In this document: one piece after another, positions 1 through 12,811 of the stretch
How the letters are laid out: each line of letters begins with the position of its first letter
Position numbering within the stretch: the first letter of the stretch is position 1
NCBI RefSeq assembly: GCF_000003605.2
Contig: NW_003105608.1
Span: forward strand, 83,149 to 119,909
Direction: 5' to 3'
Length of the DNA stretch: 36,761 bases
Source: Saccoglossus kowalevskii
Lineage: Eukaryota > Hemichordata > Enteropneusta > Harrimaniidae
Made by a program: the position numbers and the translations under genes
Notes under the pieces: generated by a model
What the model saw: the letters and a program-made list of their open reading frames with translations, nothing else
What the model was told of the DNA's origin: nothing
Database searches by the model: none

Positions 1-1370
1 GGCATTAATAACAAAAGTAATAAAAAATAAAATTAAAATAAGTTTATAGCCAAAATAATTAAAGCCCGTACACTACATCAGATTTTAATCAGATTGGGTA
101 GTACAGTATTACGTTGCGTGTGACAACACTACTAGCCAGGTTTGCAGAATAGTTGTCTAAGGATAGCATAAACGTACATGTTGTGCTCAAGGTGACATTT
201 AGGCTGACTCATGGGGCTATGTCAGTGGAAAATGTTTTGAATATGTTTTTAAAAGTTTTTTCACATGTTAGATGCCTTTAAATCGATATGATGTGTCACT
301 GATGCAAAGACTCGCCGTGGCGCAATAACTAGTTAGGCTTATTTCTTTGCACATCAATGATGAGGTAAAAGAAAACTATATATTGATTTAGTAATCCTGA
401 AAAACATTTGTTATAGCTATAAAATTTACAATTTGAATTAAATTCACATTTATGTTTACAAATGGATGTATAAACAACGAAGAAAAGAAAGCATTCAGTT
501 TGCTCCCCACATACTATCAATTTTCTTGATCCACCTTGATTTCTTGGATTAAATTTTAACAAAATCAGTCCACTCAAGGGCACACACTGTTAAAAGGTAC
601 GAGGTTTGTTCAGGGGCATGATTCTCAGATTTTAGTTTGATGATATAAACACAGTCTACAAGAAGTGTTCACATCATTTGACACCAGAATGTTATGTTTT
701 GAAAATCATGAAAATGTTAGCATTGAGTAAAAAGTGCACAAGCCTATGTCCACAAAGATGACATTTGTATGTTACTCAACAACATGCAGGAAACATGATC
801 CTATTAATGTGTGAATCCACAGGAAAATTTTATAAAAAAAAATGGATTCAGTAATGCTGTACAATAACTAATTTTCTATGCTTAGGTTAAACAAAAACAC
901 TTGTTAATTGACGAGAATGACAATTATTGTCCAAATGATAAATAAAATATTTTGTGTACGGATCTTTACAACATTAATATTATTGTTATTATATCGCTAT
1001 TAATAATTGTTAAATTTGTTGGCAGTAGTCATAGAAACATATACGCAAATTTCTTATTCAAATAACACTTAACACAGTACTATTATGAACACGAGTAGCA
1101 TACTACAAATTAGAATACTTTAAGTTGAAGAAATAATTTTGAATGAAAAAGTTGAAGAAAAGTATGTACATAATCATCACAAAAAAGTTAAGATGTCAAA
1201 ATGTTATCGCTCGTTTGCTTTTTCTAAATCAAAACTTTCAAGGCTAGAATTACATTGCTAAGAATAAAAACATAGCTCAAGAGAGTAAAGTGGTTTTCTG
1301 GTACATGCCACCTTTCGTAAATGCATGAAAACCCATTTTTATCGTAATCAAAACAGAACATGAATACAAA
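1..1370. other. AT-rich stretch, no supported gene
   Basis: Short ORFs on both strands match no domain I recognise and lack splice-bounded coding structure. If the minus-strand exon at 1377-1394 is real, this is its first intron or later transcript. Confidence 0.5.
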
Positions 1371-1376
1371 TCTCAC

Positions 1377-1394
1377 CTCCGTAGTCGGCGCCAT
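1377..1394 (-). CDS. Candidate first coding exon, minus strand (MAPTTE)
   Basis: Read on the minus strand, AAACATGGCGCC gives an ATG in strong Kozak context at 1394-1392. Six codons (MAPTTE) follow, then a donor GTGAGA at 1376-1371. I do not recognise the gene, and the remaining exons would lie left of this window or in 1-1370, where I saw none. The call rests on start context, donor, and position opposite a + strand candidate exon. Confidence 0.35.
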
Positions 1395-1794
1395 GTTTCG
1401 GATGCTCAAGAATTTCAGTCGCTAGCTAAGCATTATGGGAAACAGCTTTTGTTATCTTCATTTTCATTGGACTTGGTGTCATTTTGGCTTCGCTCAATGA
1501 CCAATCAAAAAAGCTTATACAAAAATAAGCGGAGAGATTATAGGACTGCATAGGTTAACGCGGTACGACTAATACGAAAATTGAAAAACAGTTAACGAAC
1601 TTTGTAAGAAAATCCATTATGTGAAAACAAATTTAGAAATATCATAAGCAAAATATGAATATCTAAGTATATTTAATGCTGAAATATCTTCTAGTTTGAA
1701 CGGAAATATTTTTAATGATAAATTAACCTTACAGTATGTGACCTTGTCATCGCCCAAGTGAAGTCACGTCGAATGGTTTAGTGTAGTTTCTAAG
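1395..1794. promoter_or_regulatory. Possible bidirectional promoter
   Basis: This interval separates two head-to-head candidate first exons. It holds oppositely oriented CCAAT boxes (CATTGG at 1465-1470 and CCAAT at 1501-1505), a GGCGCC at 1387-1392 just inside the minus exon, and several CpGs in an otherwise AT-rich, CpG-poor surround. CpG richness continues to about 2340. No TATA box stands out. Confidence 0.35.
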
Positions 1795-1824
1795 ATGAAT
1801 TCAGAACTCACGCAGTGTTTACCG
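1795..1824 (+). CDS. Candidate first coding exon, plus strand (MNSELTQCLP)
   Basis: An ATG in AAGATGA context opens ten codons, MNSELTQCLP, ending at a consensus donor gtaagt. No recognisable downstream exon lies nearby. If it spliced in phase 0 to 18133, the frame would be open into the SGK3 start, but the acceptor there is weak (A-rich, then TTATTAG). It could equally be the first exon of an unseen gene or a chance match. Confidence 0.25.
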
Positions 1825-2804
1825 GTAAGTAACGTCGTGTTATGTTATTATTTCGAATACATTGATGCAGCAATATGTTCTGGAATCCGTGGATACGTAA
1901 ATAACACGTGATATATACGCATCTCTGCCGCTAAGCATACAACCGTGTTGACATTTTATTTGCCGGGTATGTGTACGTTTTCGTTGATACATTGCTTTGT
2001 TATTGGGCGGTCAAAGGTCACTCATCCTAACTAGCCGCGAGGATGACGAAAGTGTGTGACGTATTTTATGGCCTCATGTTTGTTTACCGCCCCGTAATCC
2101 GCCAACGAAAGTAATTGTGATCAGTATTTGTTTTGAAAACAAACTTGGTATATAGTTGTCTCACACCATCGCAACCACACTATCCGGCTAGTATTGTGCT
2201 TCGAATTCCCGGAATATCGAGCGCTGTCATCGACACCACATTGCCAAATCAGCTGTTCAGTTTACGCCCATCGGTATCGATCACGCCACCATCAACACAG
2301 TCAGATTCTTTACTCGTGGTCGGTAAGTTCCAGTAAACGGGTTACATTTGTTTTTAAAGTATTTTGATAGCGATCTTTCATGCGAGTCGATTTTGAAAAT
2401 TATCGTTAAGTGCTGTCCACGTTGTCCATATTGTTGGCGTGTTGGACATCCGGTATAATTTACTTTATCTTTCTCGGTCCTCGCAGTTATCTAGTGACAT
2501 GGTTGGCTGGCGTGTTAATTTAGTTCAGTAAAACTGTCGTATTTATTTGAAGACATAGTATAGTAACATGATTCTTTGTTACCCTGTATTGATAATATTA
2601 TGTAACTCCATACTGTTAGTATTGATATGTGATACTGGTGTAATATATTGCAAAAACAAAATTCAGCATATAAAGTAAAACATAATCGTTAAATTTAGAA
2701 AAATTATATATTGCAATTTGATACAACACTTTTCAGTGTTTCGGTATCTAAGAGCAATGTAATTTTCACAGATTAAGATTTCACACATTGCAATTTGAAT
2801 TGAG
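1825..2804. other. CpG-bearing downstream flank, no supported gene
   Basis: CpG-richer than average to about 2340, then AT-rich. An open frame ending at a donor gtaag (gt at 2323-2324) starts at TTG, not ATG, so I do not call it a gene. It could be a non-coding leader exon. Confidence 0.4.
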
Positions 2805-3024
2805 TACTGTAAACACATTAATTACTCACTGGTTTTTATTTTCGCTATTTCGACGATAAGTAAGATGTGCTGAATTAAATCCATTAGAACATGTAAAATA
2901 ACAATAGAACTCATTGTTTCCCTGCCAAGTTTTCCAACTTAACATCCAGTGAAATTGCTCAAAGCATTAAAATAGCGAAATTAATTAAATGTCTGTGAAA
3001 ATACTAGTAAATGCTTTTACAGTA
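2805..3024. mobile_element. Inverted-repeat element, TACTGTAAA termini (family C)
   Basis: It begins TACTGTAAACACATTAATTA and ends GCTTTTACAGTA. Inner arms TTTTCGCTATTT and AAATAGCGAAAT are also inverted. It is 220 bp with no coding capacity, bounded by TA on both sides, as expected of a non-autonomous DNA transposon (MITE). Arms are diverged. Confidence 0.5.
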
Positions 3025-3690
3025 TTCAGGCTTTTACTGAAGTTTATTGCATCAGTAACAAGCTATTGTGTTAGACACATTATCATTGTTCAGAGTTTAA
3101 TACTGTGTTGTACAGTAGCTACGGAAATTAAACTAAATGTTATAAAAAGTCTACTTCAGACTGAAGTCTTCAGTGGTTTTAAATGTGCCTTTCTGTTAGC
3201 TAAAGGTTAACCATATCACTTGTAAAATCTTGTTTTTTTGCAAGCATTCCCTTCTGTTCATGACATATCTTTGCAGGGGATATTGGCAATCCCTGGGATT
3301 TATTTTAGCAAACTATTTCTTTTGTGTTGTGTGTTTAGTTTTAATGTACTGGATATGCTGAGATTAGTATGATCCTTCTGAATATTTTTAAATATTGGTT
3401 TAAATAATTTGTACAGACTTTTAAAACAGTGTTCATTCTAGAACAGTTCAACTAGTCGCTGTGGTGTGATCTGATTATACGAGTAATGAGGGCCAATAGT
3501 CAGGTCAGAGGTTGAATTCAGAAACAGGTTTATCTCTATCCATACTGTTACTTTAACCGCCAAAAAGTAGTTTTCTTTAATTGACACAGTCAATAAAATA
3601 CTGTTGAATGAAAGTTGCAGTGTTTTGTTGGTAAAAACATCAGTCTGTATTTTGTATGTCCTTTGTATTTCACTTGGTTTCTTTGCAGTG

Positions 3691-3879
3691 CTTGGAATTA
3701 ATTTTCGCTATTTTCAGTGAAGGTATGATTCAGTGAAAATAAAATCCAACGAATATACCTTTTTACCTATATTTTACATTCAACTAGTCAAAAATCAGTG
3801 AAAATAAATTCCATACAAAACACCCAACAAATCTTTTCAATGGAAATTAATTCCAGCTAAAATAAAGTATTTTACAGTA
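3691..3879 (-). mobile_element. MITE family A copy, left end eroded
   Basis: It begins in TTGGAATTAATTTTCGCTAT and ends AATAAAGTATTTTACAGTA. It matches the family whose full copies run from TACTGTAAAATACTTTATTT to its inverse. The outermost left terminus is missing or degraded. Confidence 0.6.
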
Positions 3880-6800
3880 GTCATTCGCAAAACAATTTTG
3901 TGAATTGAAATAAAGTTTCCCATAAAATTTGGAAATTTGAAGTTATATTGTAACAACCATCTTTCTGGCAATGTTATCAATATTATTATCTTTGCGTATC
4001 ATTTTCTGTTGAAGTAATTACATTTTTGAATTGGTTACATAAGTTTTTTTCTCATTATGTGGCTAAATATACTTGCAATGTACATGTAAATTGTTAAAGT
4101 AGTGATATAATAGACTGTAATATTAAAATTAAATAATGTACTAGTAATAACAATAAGATCTTCATTGCTAATTCATTCACTTAATTTTTTTATTTTTTTT
4201 TATTTTTATTATTTTTTTTATTATTATTATATTTTTTATTTTTATTTTTTCTAATAATCATTAACATATAAGCCCCATGTACTTTTAGATGATCAGATAA
4301 TACTAGTAGTAATATTAATGCGAATACTGAGTGTGGCTATGTATGGAATGCAGTAGGAGATAATAGGATATGGACAGTACATGTATTGATAGAAATGCTG
4401 ATTAGAAATGTCTAATCTATGATGCGCTTCCGTAGAAAATTTACCGATAAATAAAACCACATACTGTAGAAGAATTTATTGTTCACGTGGATTTAATTAC
4501 AGCTTTATTCAATGCATTTTACTTCACATATTTTGTGCTATTGAAACAACACTCTATTGTGTTCTATGTTTGCACTGATTTAATGTAGCAGATTTCACTG
4601 ATCAGGTAAATAAGCAAAATTAAAGCCCAGTGAAAAATGATTGTGTTCACGGTATCATCAGGTCGTGCTTCTTATACATGCAATATGTTACCATTAGTTT
4701 ATTGATGATAACAGCTTCTTTGGATAATGTGAAACTTCATCATTTCTTTTAACTTTTCTTATTCTTAAAATAACTTTGTCTCTATGAAACATTAGGGAGA
4801 AAAAAATTTAGTTGTTTTGGTCATAGATCTTATTTCTATGGTCTACGGTTTATTTTTAACCACTCTGTCATTTTTTGCATGATTTACTAACTTCATACTT
4901 TAAAGCAACCCAGAAAGCAACACCCACCTTCTGTGTTTTCTACATACAAGTTGACATTGATAAACATTAAATGCACAGTGAGGGCACTGTATGGAATTAC
5001 ACATATTACAGTAGTAATTTTCCTGTTTGCATATATACATATAATAGTAACTGTTCATGTTTGAGCAAAGACAATCTTTCTAATGTCTTTGGTTTGAGAA
5101 AGGAGGAAATCTGTGTAAGTGAATGTACATGTAACAAAATGTGGGGTTCGACCCCGAGTTAATTTATACTTACTGTTAAAAACACATCGCTGACCCAGGT
5201 CAGTTTAGCTCAAAGTCAAAGGGCTGGTCTTGACCTCGACCTTGATCTCTGGAAATGAGACACAAGGTCTTGGGGTTAAAATAATGCCCTTGCTGCAATA
5301 ATCCAATAGTAAATTGATTAGAAGTGAATGTCAAGTTAAATATAAACCGTTGCAATGCATCAGCGCTTGTAAACACTGTGTATGTTTTCTGTGTAGGTAA
5401 ACACAGATTGCAATAAGGAAACTATTGCAATTAGATTTTTTTTAGATAGCAATTTTTGGGAGGCTTTCCTGGAGTAGTATTGGTAGAAGAGTCCATATAC
5501 CAGTAGCAAAAAAACAGGTATAGTTTTACCAACTAAGTCACTTTGATATTCATTATTTTATCTTAGAGCGTGTTGAGTGGCGCCATGCCTGGGAAAAGTG
5601 TACCTTAGATCGTCTCAAGTATCAGCTATTGTTTGTGGGTTTTTTTTTTAGGATGTGAAAAAATATCCGCAGTCTACCACTTAAAAAATTGTATTGTTTA
5701 CTGTTGCTTGGCAAGTAAATTGTGCGCTTCACATATCGTGGAAAAGTAACTGGATTTGCGTCACTTGGGAAGGTTATAGAATTCATTACAAAAACAAACA
5801 ATTATAACAAATATAACAAATATGTGCATTGTGAAAAACGAAGTGGGTGTAAAACGTTTACTATAAATATTTTATGTATGCTCTTGTTGTTTATCTTCAT
5901 CGATTTAATTTACCCAAGACCATTTACTTTTTTTCATCTTTCAAAATGAGGTATCAGATTCATGTACTCTGTCCACTAACACCAGTGAGAGCGAAAAACA
6001 TATCTGATTTTCATTTAATTACTTACAAATTCAAATTCCCAATCTATTTCAAAACTACCAGTTTTATATTGTAATTCCAATAATTTCACTGAAAAAAAAA
6101 AAATTATATCCATAAACAGCTTCAACTGTGATTCATTTTCAATAAATATAATAAAATATAATTTTATGAACACTGCAATATAAAACTTTATTAAAATGAC
6201 AAACCATATCATCGCTGTAAATCCTAAAGTATAATAAATAAGAATAAATAAATAAATAAATAAATAAATAGACGAGAAAATACAATTAATACTGAGTTTG
6301 GTTATAATAGTAATAGTAATAGCGTGAGCATTCAGCCCCCCCCCCCCCATATTATTTATATGCTATGTGTGGGATAATTCTGGTAAGGTATTGTTGAAAT
6401 TATATAACGATATCCATATGTATACAATATGATACGACTATTTATTACATATGATGTTTCTGTCTATAAGAAACATGCTGTGTTGCAATAATTTCCTAAT
6501 GAGTTAGAGAGGATATTTTATCTAATATTGTCCATAAAAATATTCTGAATAGAGTAAATTATTTTATTTGACACAAAATATTACAATGCATTCATTATCT
6601 AAGGTTAATATGACAACTGTTACACAATAATATACATTACAAAGACACGATTTGAATACATGGTTCACAGTAAAGTTTAAAACCATTCTAGCATAATAAA
6701 AATATATATCTATAAAATAAAATATTTAATTTTTTTTTAATTATGACATATTCTATACAGATACAGAAGTCTTTATTTTGTTATGAATGTATAAAAATAT

Positions 6801-8930
6801 GTGAATGTATTTAGGCCGGGTCCACTATAATGTTTTTGCATGTATTTATATTTCCTAATCTGCCAAATCCTTCTGATTGGCAGCATCGTGCCGTTGAATA
6901 TACATGAAATGTACAAGTATACTTTCAGAATTGCTCCATTGTGAGTAAACATCCAATTCAGTTCTGCTGGCGTCAGTATGTTAAAAATAACTTGTTTATT
7001 CCGCTGACATACGTCACACATTTCATCGATCATTCATACGTGTATACTCATTGGGTACTAAAATAATTTTACGATACTTTTTTGTGATTGACTTCAATTT
7101 TCGATAAATACAAAACAATTTGTGTATTAATACTAAAAATCAGTGTGAAAAAAATACTTGTGTGCTTGTCTTATAAGTACATCACTCAAGTAGACACAGG
7201 CCAATTTGTATATTTTATGATCAATATGGCCAGCTGAAAATGATTAAAGTTATGGAATTGTCAAGTACTCAGTACTTGTGGTTGGCATGATTAGGTTTTA
7301 TACAATAATTTCTGTACAATACCGGTCATTCTGCTGTCATTGATGTACGTGTAAGTTGCATCAATTACCTATATGTCTGCACCTCCTGCCCGTAAATACA
7401 GATTCGTCCATATTGTGTTTGTAGAGCTTCAACATTTCTGATATTTTCACAATCTCTCAGATCAGTTTGAATTTTTTTTCCTGCTCAATTTTATGTTTTT
7501 CATGTACTGTATGTAAAATAATAAATTATCGTGGCTAATAAAATTTTTGCAATTAGATAATTTATGGAATTTCATGCAAATTTTGACATTTTGATAAATT
7601 AGGTGTTTTCATGATGATGGAATTTCACCAAAGTCACTGTTTCTTGGAATCATCATTTACAAACTAAACTATGATATGAACTGCACAAGCGGTATTGACA
7701 TGTCATCTCTGCCCATAAGAAATTCAAATTTATTTATGTAACCAAGGATAACCTATGTACAGGTCACTGACTATTTACTATTCCTATGGATATAGCCTTG
7801 CTGTGAAATGAATACTCTAAATCTTCAAGGCATTAGTAAATCTGAGACCTCTTTGTCATTGGAACAAGGATAGAGTAGATTTCCTGTAGCCTTGTCCTAA
7901 GTACATTTGAAGGCTCACTATGCATAGCTTATCATACCTATAATGTTTTCGAGAATAACCGCCATGTGCCACTAGTTTATACTCCATAATATCAAGTTTC
8001 ACTTGTTGGATAAGTGGGGACACAATTTTGCATTATTTTGCTCACCAAATCACTCAAGAATCCTTCTCAAAAATGGTAAGCAATTTTTTTTTTTTTAAAC
8101 AGATAAAGGGTTGACATTTTAAAACTGTTTGTTAACAATTTTCTTTTTCAAAACAACAATATATGTATTTCATTTTAAGGAACTCTGGCTTTTCAATATG
8201 AATATTAAAATAATGGTTGACTCTTCTACCCTACTTCTACTTCAAGGGGAGTGTTTCCTAACTATTTACCAACCTACTGTATGCCCGGAAGTAGGGAGTC
8301 ATATGTGCATATGACTGATAAAAAAAAATCACCATTTTTAAAACCAAACAATAGACTCAGTAATTTTGTAATCAACTGTGGTATCTGTATCTTACATTGT
8401 TTTTAGTAATGTAATGTACTTATGTAAGTAATGTTTTATGTTTCAAAGATGTTTGGCATGTTTCAAAACAAAGTTGATTGCGGAAAAGTTTGTCCAGTAA
8501 TATTCCACACTTTTCATTGTTGGATTTCATCTGTTAGATCAGGAAGGTTACAGTATAGTCCAAGTTACTTCACATTTAACTGCCTTAAAGCTGGCCGAAA
8601 GCTTGTTTTTGAACCGAACATTTATCTGATATTTACTTATATAAATCTCATATTTGTAAATACTATAAAGGATAAGTTTTATTATTGATAAGAACGATAC
8701 TCGCTTTAAAAATTATAAGTTTTTTGGTGAAGGCAAATCCATCTGCTAGCCATCTGAGGCATTAAGGTACGCTCAAACAATAATAATGTATACTACAAAG
8801 CATATGATTAGACACGGGTCAATACTCTCTTCTGTCTTTGTACATTTTTTACAGCATCCATGTAAAACTGCATATTTATTGATTCAGCTTCAATCGACCG
8901 CGCTGATATTCAGCATACCTGACCTATCGG
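3880..8930. other. AT-rich spacer, no supported gene
   Basis: No ORF here shows a domain or splice-bounded coding pattern. Simple sequence includes T-rich 4183-4249, an AAAT repeat at about 6243-6270 and a poly-C run at about 6336-6349. The longest minus-strand ORF (6015-6350) is built across these low-complexity tracts. Confidence 0.5.
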
Positions 8931-9143
8931 TACTGTGAAATACTTTATTTTCGCTTGAAATTTATTTTCGCTATTTTCACTGAAGGAATGATTCGGTGAA
9001 AATAAAATCCACCGAATATGCTTTTTTTTTCTATATTTCACATTCAACTTGTCAGAAATCAGTGAAAATAAATTCCATGCAAAACAGCCAAAAACACTTT
9101 TCATCGAAAATTATTTCCAGCTAAAATAAAGTATTTTACAGTA
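8931..9143 (-). mobile_element. MITE family A, full-length copy
   Basis: Termini TACTGTGAAATACTTTATTT and AATAAAGTATTTTACAGTA are inverted. The inside carries TTTTCGC/GCGAAAA-type arms typical of the family, about 213 bp in all. TA at both edges fits a TA target duplication. Confidence 0.7.
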
Positions 9144-11712
9144 TTTGACTGTACTCACTAGCACAAGGTACTTGGTAAAAAAAAAAAAAAATTCCCAAAA
9201 TAAATTGATTTAAATATACTTTCTAATAATTGTGTTGTAATCAAGAAATCGTGTTGACTTTTGTTGCAACTTTTACAAAGTCAAAAGTGTACTCAATAAA
9301 CATTTTTGGTAAACCCATAAAGAGTTTTGTATTCTAATTTTCTGGCGCAGAGTACAGGAATAACTTGTGTACCAGAGACATTTGGTGAGTTGTATACAGT
9401 AGGTAAAAGGACAAATTTCAATCGCTACTGACAAAAATTGTTTCCTCATTCCAGAGAAGTCAGGTCAATACAGTTAAAATTTACTACCATATTTGTTAGT
9501 AGCACATAGGGTTAAATGTACATGTACCGGTATGTGAAATGACTGAAACGTCTCTCTGTTTAAAACTAGTCATATTTGATATTTGGAAAATAATACCGAA
9601 AATGCAATTTTGGGTGTATGTGCTTTTAAATGTAATTCCGTGCTGAGAAATTTTTTGATTTGAGGATTTTATAGGATTCGTCAAAGCAACTTTTCATGCT
9701 GTATTACTCCATAAAAGTTGTTACTGCTACGAAATGTTCAGTTTTCATTCATCAAATTTTCAAAAAATTGTCTCTAAAAATCAAAGCTGTTTGCAAAACT
9801 GTTTGTTTATTATGTTTTATTTCAGAAGAAAACACATTAGGCTGTGTTAGTGGCTGAATTAATTCATTGAAAATAAACAAGAAACTGCCACCCAAGTAGA
9901 TTACCTGAGTGTGTCTCCCGATGTAAATAGATATCACTAGTGATTTATTTTTGAACTTTTAGGGGAAAAAAAAAATTTAGAAGTCTGATATGTATAATTG
10001 CTGTTTTCCCCAGTTAACTTTATTTGGTGTCGCCTCCCGTAAGGCAAAATAACTTCCTGTAAATTGTTCGACCCACTCCTCAATTTACTCTCCCTACATA
10101 TTATTTAGACTGAGGACCAAATTCTGGTATGTACTATGTTTCTAGTAAGGAGCTATCAAAATATTAGGAAGGCAATTAGAGTTTTTTCTTTTATATTTAA
10201 TTAGCTATATCATAGCCAAAATGAATGAAAAATGATACTACCTTTTTACTGGTTATTTCTATCAAAACCATGCAGTTTATGCAGACTTAATATTAAAACA
10301 GAATGACCGTTAATGGCAGTCATCGTAGTCAGTATAGAGAGCTCCCTTTGTCATATTCTGGTCATCCACTACATCAAAAATTATAAATGTAGAAAATTAT
10401 TTTTGTGGGTAGAACATCCTAATTTGTATAAAGTGAATAATAATAAAGTTTCACCTCAAATAAGGGTTGGTGTAAACACAATCCTTTTTTCTCCGCCTTA
10501 TCACAATACATTTTTCAATGTACAACATTAATACAGTAATAACTTTATTTATTTTTATTTTCCATATCCTTTTAATCTTATGTTTCTTATAATAATTGCC
10601 CCCCCCCCCCCCAATAACCCAGCTGTTCCACTTAGAGAAACAATGCACACTATTTTTCGCACCATCCATGTATACTCTGCTAACTTGTGGACTTTTATGA
10701 GATATATGTATTATTTTTAACAGCACCTGTTGCTATGATGTTGTTTACTCTGGCATCATTACCAGGAAATTCTACTGTTACAATATACATTTCCATGCTA
10801 GATCAAATTTGTTTTGTTCATGTGTAATTAGCCTTTTTACTGTTGTGCCATAGCTACACTGGGACTACAATGATTCAGCAAAATTTTTTCCTGTACAACC
10901 TGTATTTTATTTTGTACTCAAATTATTTTTATTATTTTTTTGGTCTTCAGGGCTGCTTAAAAATATTATCAGTGTCGGATACTTCCATTTTTCGGCCCGA
11001 AAATAAGGTATTTTACAGTGTCAAATTTCCATGTAATATTTTTAAATTTAGTTAAAATTTATGAGAAATCTTTTGAAAAGTGTTGAAAATAAACGATGGA
11101 CGTCGCAATGTACCCGGAAATATCAATATATTTCAAGGATATCTGAAATATGAAAGTATTCCTGCCATGAAATGGATTTTCTCTTTTTGTTGAAAGAAAA
11201 TTACAAGTAAAAATAGATTGCCACGATTCGTGAAATCAATGAACAGGTAATCTGGCATTGACTTTTTGTGAAATCAATAATAATGACTCATCGCTATAGA
11301 AACTCAAGTATTTGCTGTACCTGTAAAGGAAATTCCTTAAGACTCTGATTTATACGATATAACTTATGTGAGATGGTAACAAGTGCTTGATATTTCTCTG
11401 CCCTTGTTCATCTTTATTGTTGCTGCGTCAGCTTACTGACTTGTAAGAACAATCAGCAGTATGGTCCATTGTTCTCCTTTTATTTACTTGCGCACAAGAG
11501 TCAAAGTACGCTTAGAAGGTGATAGCAGGTTTGTTTGTCGCATTGTTTACTTCTCGTGCTTGATTAATCCACGCTCCAACGTCAAAGATGCGCTTTCTCT
11601 AATTTTCACTTTATTGCCAGTATTGTACTTGCATTACATCTGAAACAATAACATGCCTGCAGTTCTCGGCATAATTTCGCTTATCAAATTGACCTGTTTC
11701 TTATTTGCAAGC
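9144..11712. other. AT-rich spacer, no supported gene
   Basis: It contains a poly-C run at about 10600-10613 and a short remnant of a family A right end (GAAAATAAGGTATTTTACAG, about 11000-11019). No coding region is supported. Confidence 0.5.
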
Positions 11713-12236
11713 TCGCTAGCGAATTGGCTAACTGCTTTGGTTTTGACTGAACGGTCAAGTGTTCTATTTTCTTTGTGGAATGGGTGTTTGTATACAGAGA
11801 TTGTCCATGCAAAAACGAGGAATGAAGTCGAATTTTATGAGCGGTTGGTTAAATGTTACCCCAGCAAATCGTTTGGATGTGAAGATTTATTTTCTCCCTG
11901 ATTTGTAGGAAACTGTTTCTCAACTTGTCTCATTATTTAGCTTCAATCAGTGTTTAAGATGGCTACCCCGATATAGTAAATATCGGTGGATTAATCGCAT
12001 TTATCATATTATCACTTGTACGCCAGATGACTTTGGCCATTCTCAGGCTGACCAGGGAAACTACTTTCACATTATCACGCCTCGCAAAACAAATCATTCA
12101 GGGAAATCCAGACCACGTACCAGGCTACGTGAAAGCATTCCATTCCCAGAGTGGACTCGACCATGAGTCGGCGCCGGCGAGATTTTAAAGCCAACTGTTT
12201 AGTCAAAACCCAAGCAGTTAGCCAATTCGCTAGCGA
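11713..12236. mobile_element. 524-bp inverted-repeat element
   Basis: Arms at 11713-11755 and 12194-12236 are inverted copies agreeing at 40 of 43 positions, starting TCGCTAGCGAATTGGCTAAC. The interior has no recognised coding sequence and is somewhat GC-richer near its right end (CGGCGCCGGCG). This fits a non-autonomous DNA transposon. No clear target-site duplication was seen; ATTTGCA on the left and ATTTGTA on the right are only suggestive. Confidence 0.6.
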
Positions 12237-12600
12237 ATTTGTACATTGGCTACCCCAATACTTCTGAGACTTACTGTAATTGCTTCATACATTCCAGTGG
12301 CTGTTTGTTGTATTACTATATTTTTATGCAACACTTGTATCAGCTCCAACAGGTGGAACATAGACATATCTTGGAGTAAGTTTTGTTGACCATTCCTGCA
12401 CAATGCAAACACAAGGAACCAAGAATGAAAATACAAATTATGCATGTCAAAATTCTTCTCAGTAAGTCCAGATCTTGGTTGTGATTGGGATCGGTAATGT
12501 TAATCTCCATTAAGCCCAGTGCACAAACAACTCTTCTAATTTCAACCCCCCCTGTATAAATAACTAAGTCAAAGGTCTTCATTAAGTGCTAGCTAGTAAG

Positions 12601-12811
12601 TACTGTAAAATACTTTATTTTAGCTGGAATTAATTTTTGCTGAAAAAGATTTTTTAGGTGTATTTCATGGAATATATTTACACTGATTTTTAATGAGTTG
12701 AATGTAAAATATAGAAAAAATATATATTTGCTATAGATTTTATTTTTACTGAATCATCCCTTCAGCGAAAATAAACTCCGAACGAAAATAAAAATAAGGT
12801 ATTTTACAGTA
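12601..12811 (+). mobile_element. MITE family A, full-length copy
   Basis: It starts TACTGTAAAATACTTTATTT and ends TAAGGTATTTTACAGTA, about 211 bp, with the GAATTAATTTTTGCTG segment after the left end and a GCGAAAATAAA segment near the right. It is one of the best-preserved copies. Confidence 0.75.

Noticed and set aside
2133-2336. Open frame of 67 codons ending near a donor gtaagt
   Set aside because: It starts at TTG, shows no known domain, and no matching downstream exon was seen. It could at most be part of a leader.
5140-5160. tRNA T-arm-like GGGGTTCGACCCC
   Set aside because: No acceptor stem, D arm or anticodon arm fits upstream.
6015-6350. 111-codon minus-strand frame
   Set aside because: It is built from AAAT repeats and a poly-C run; composition explains it.
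8041-8314. Small ORFs in the 3880-8930 spacer
   Set aside because: Short, AT-driven, with no splice-bounded coding structure or recognised motif.
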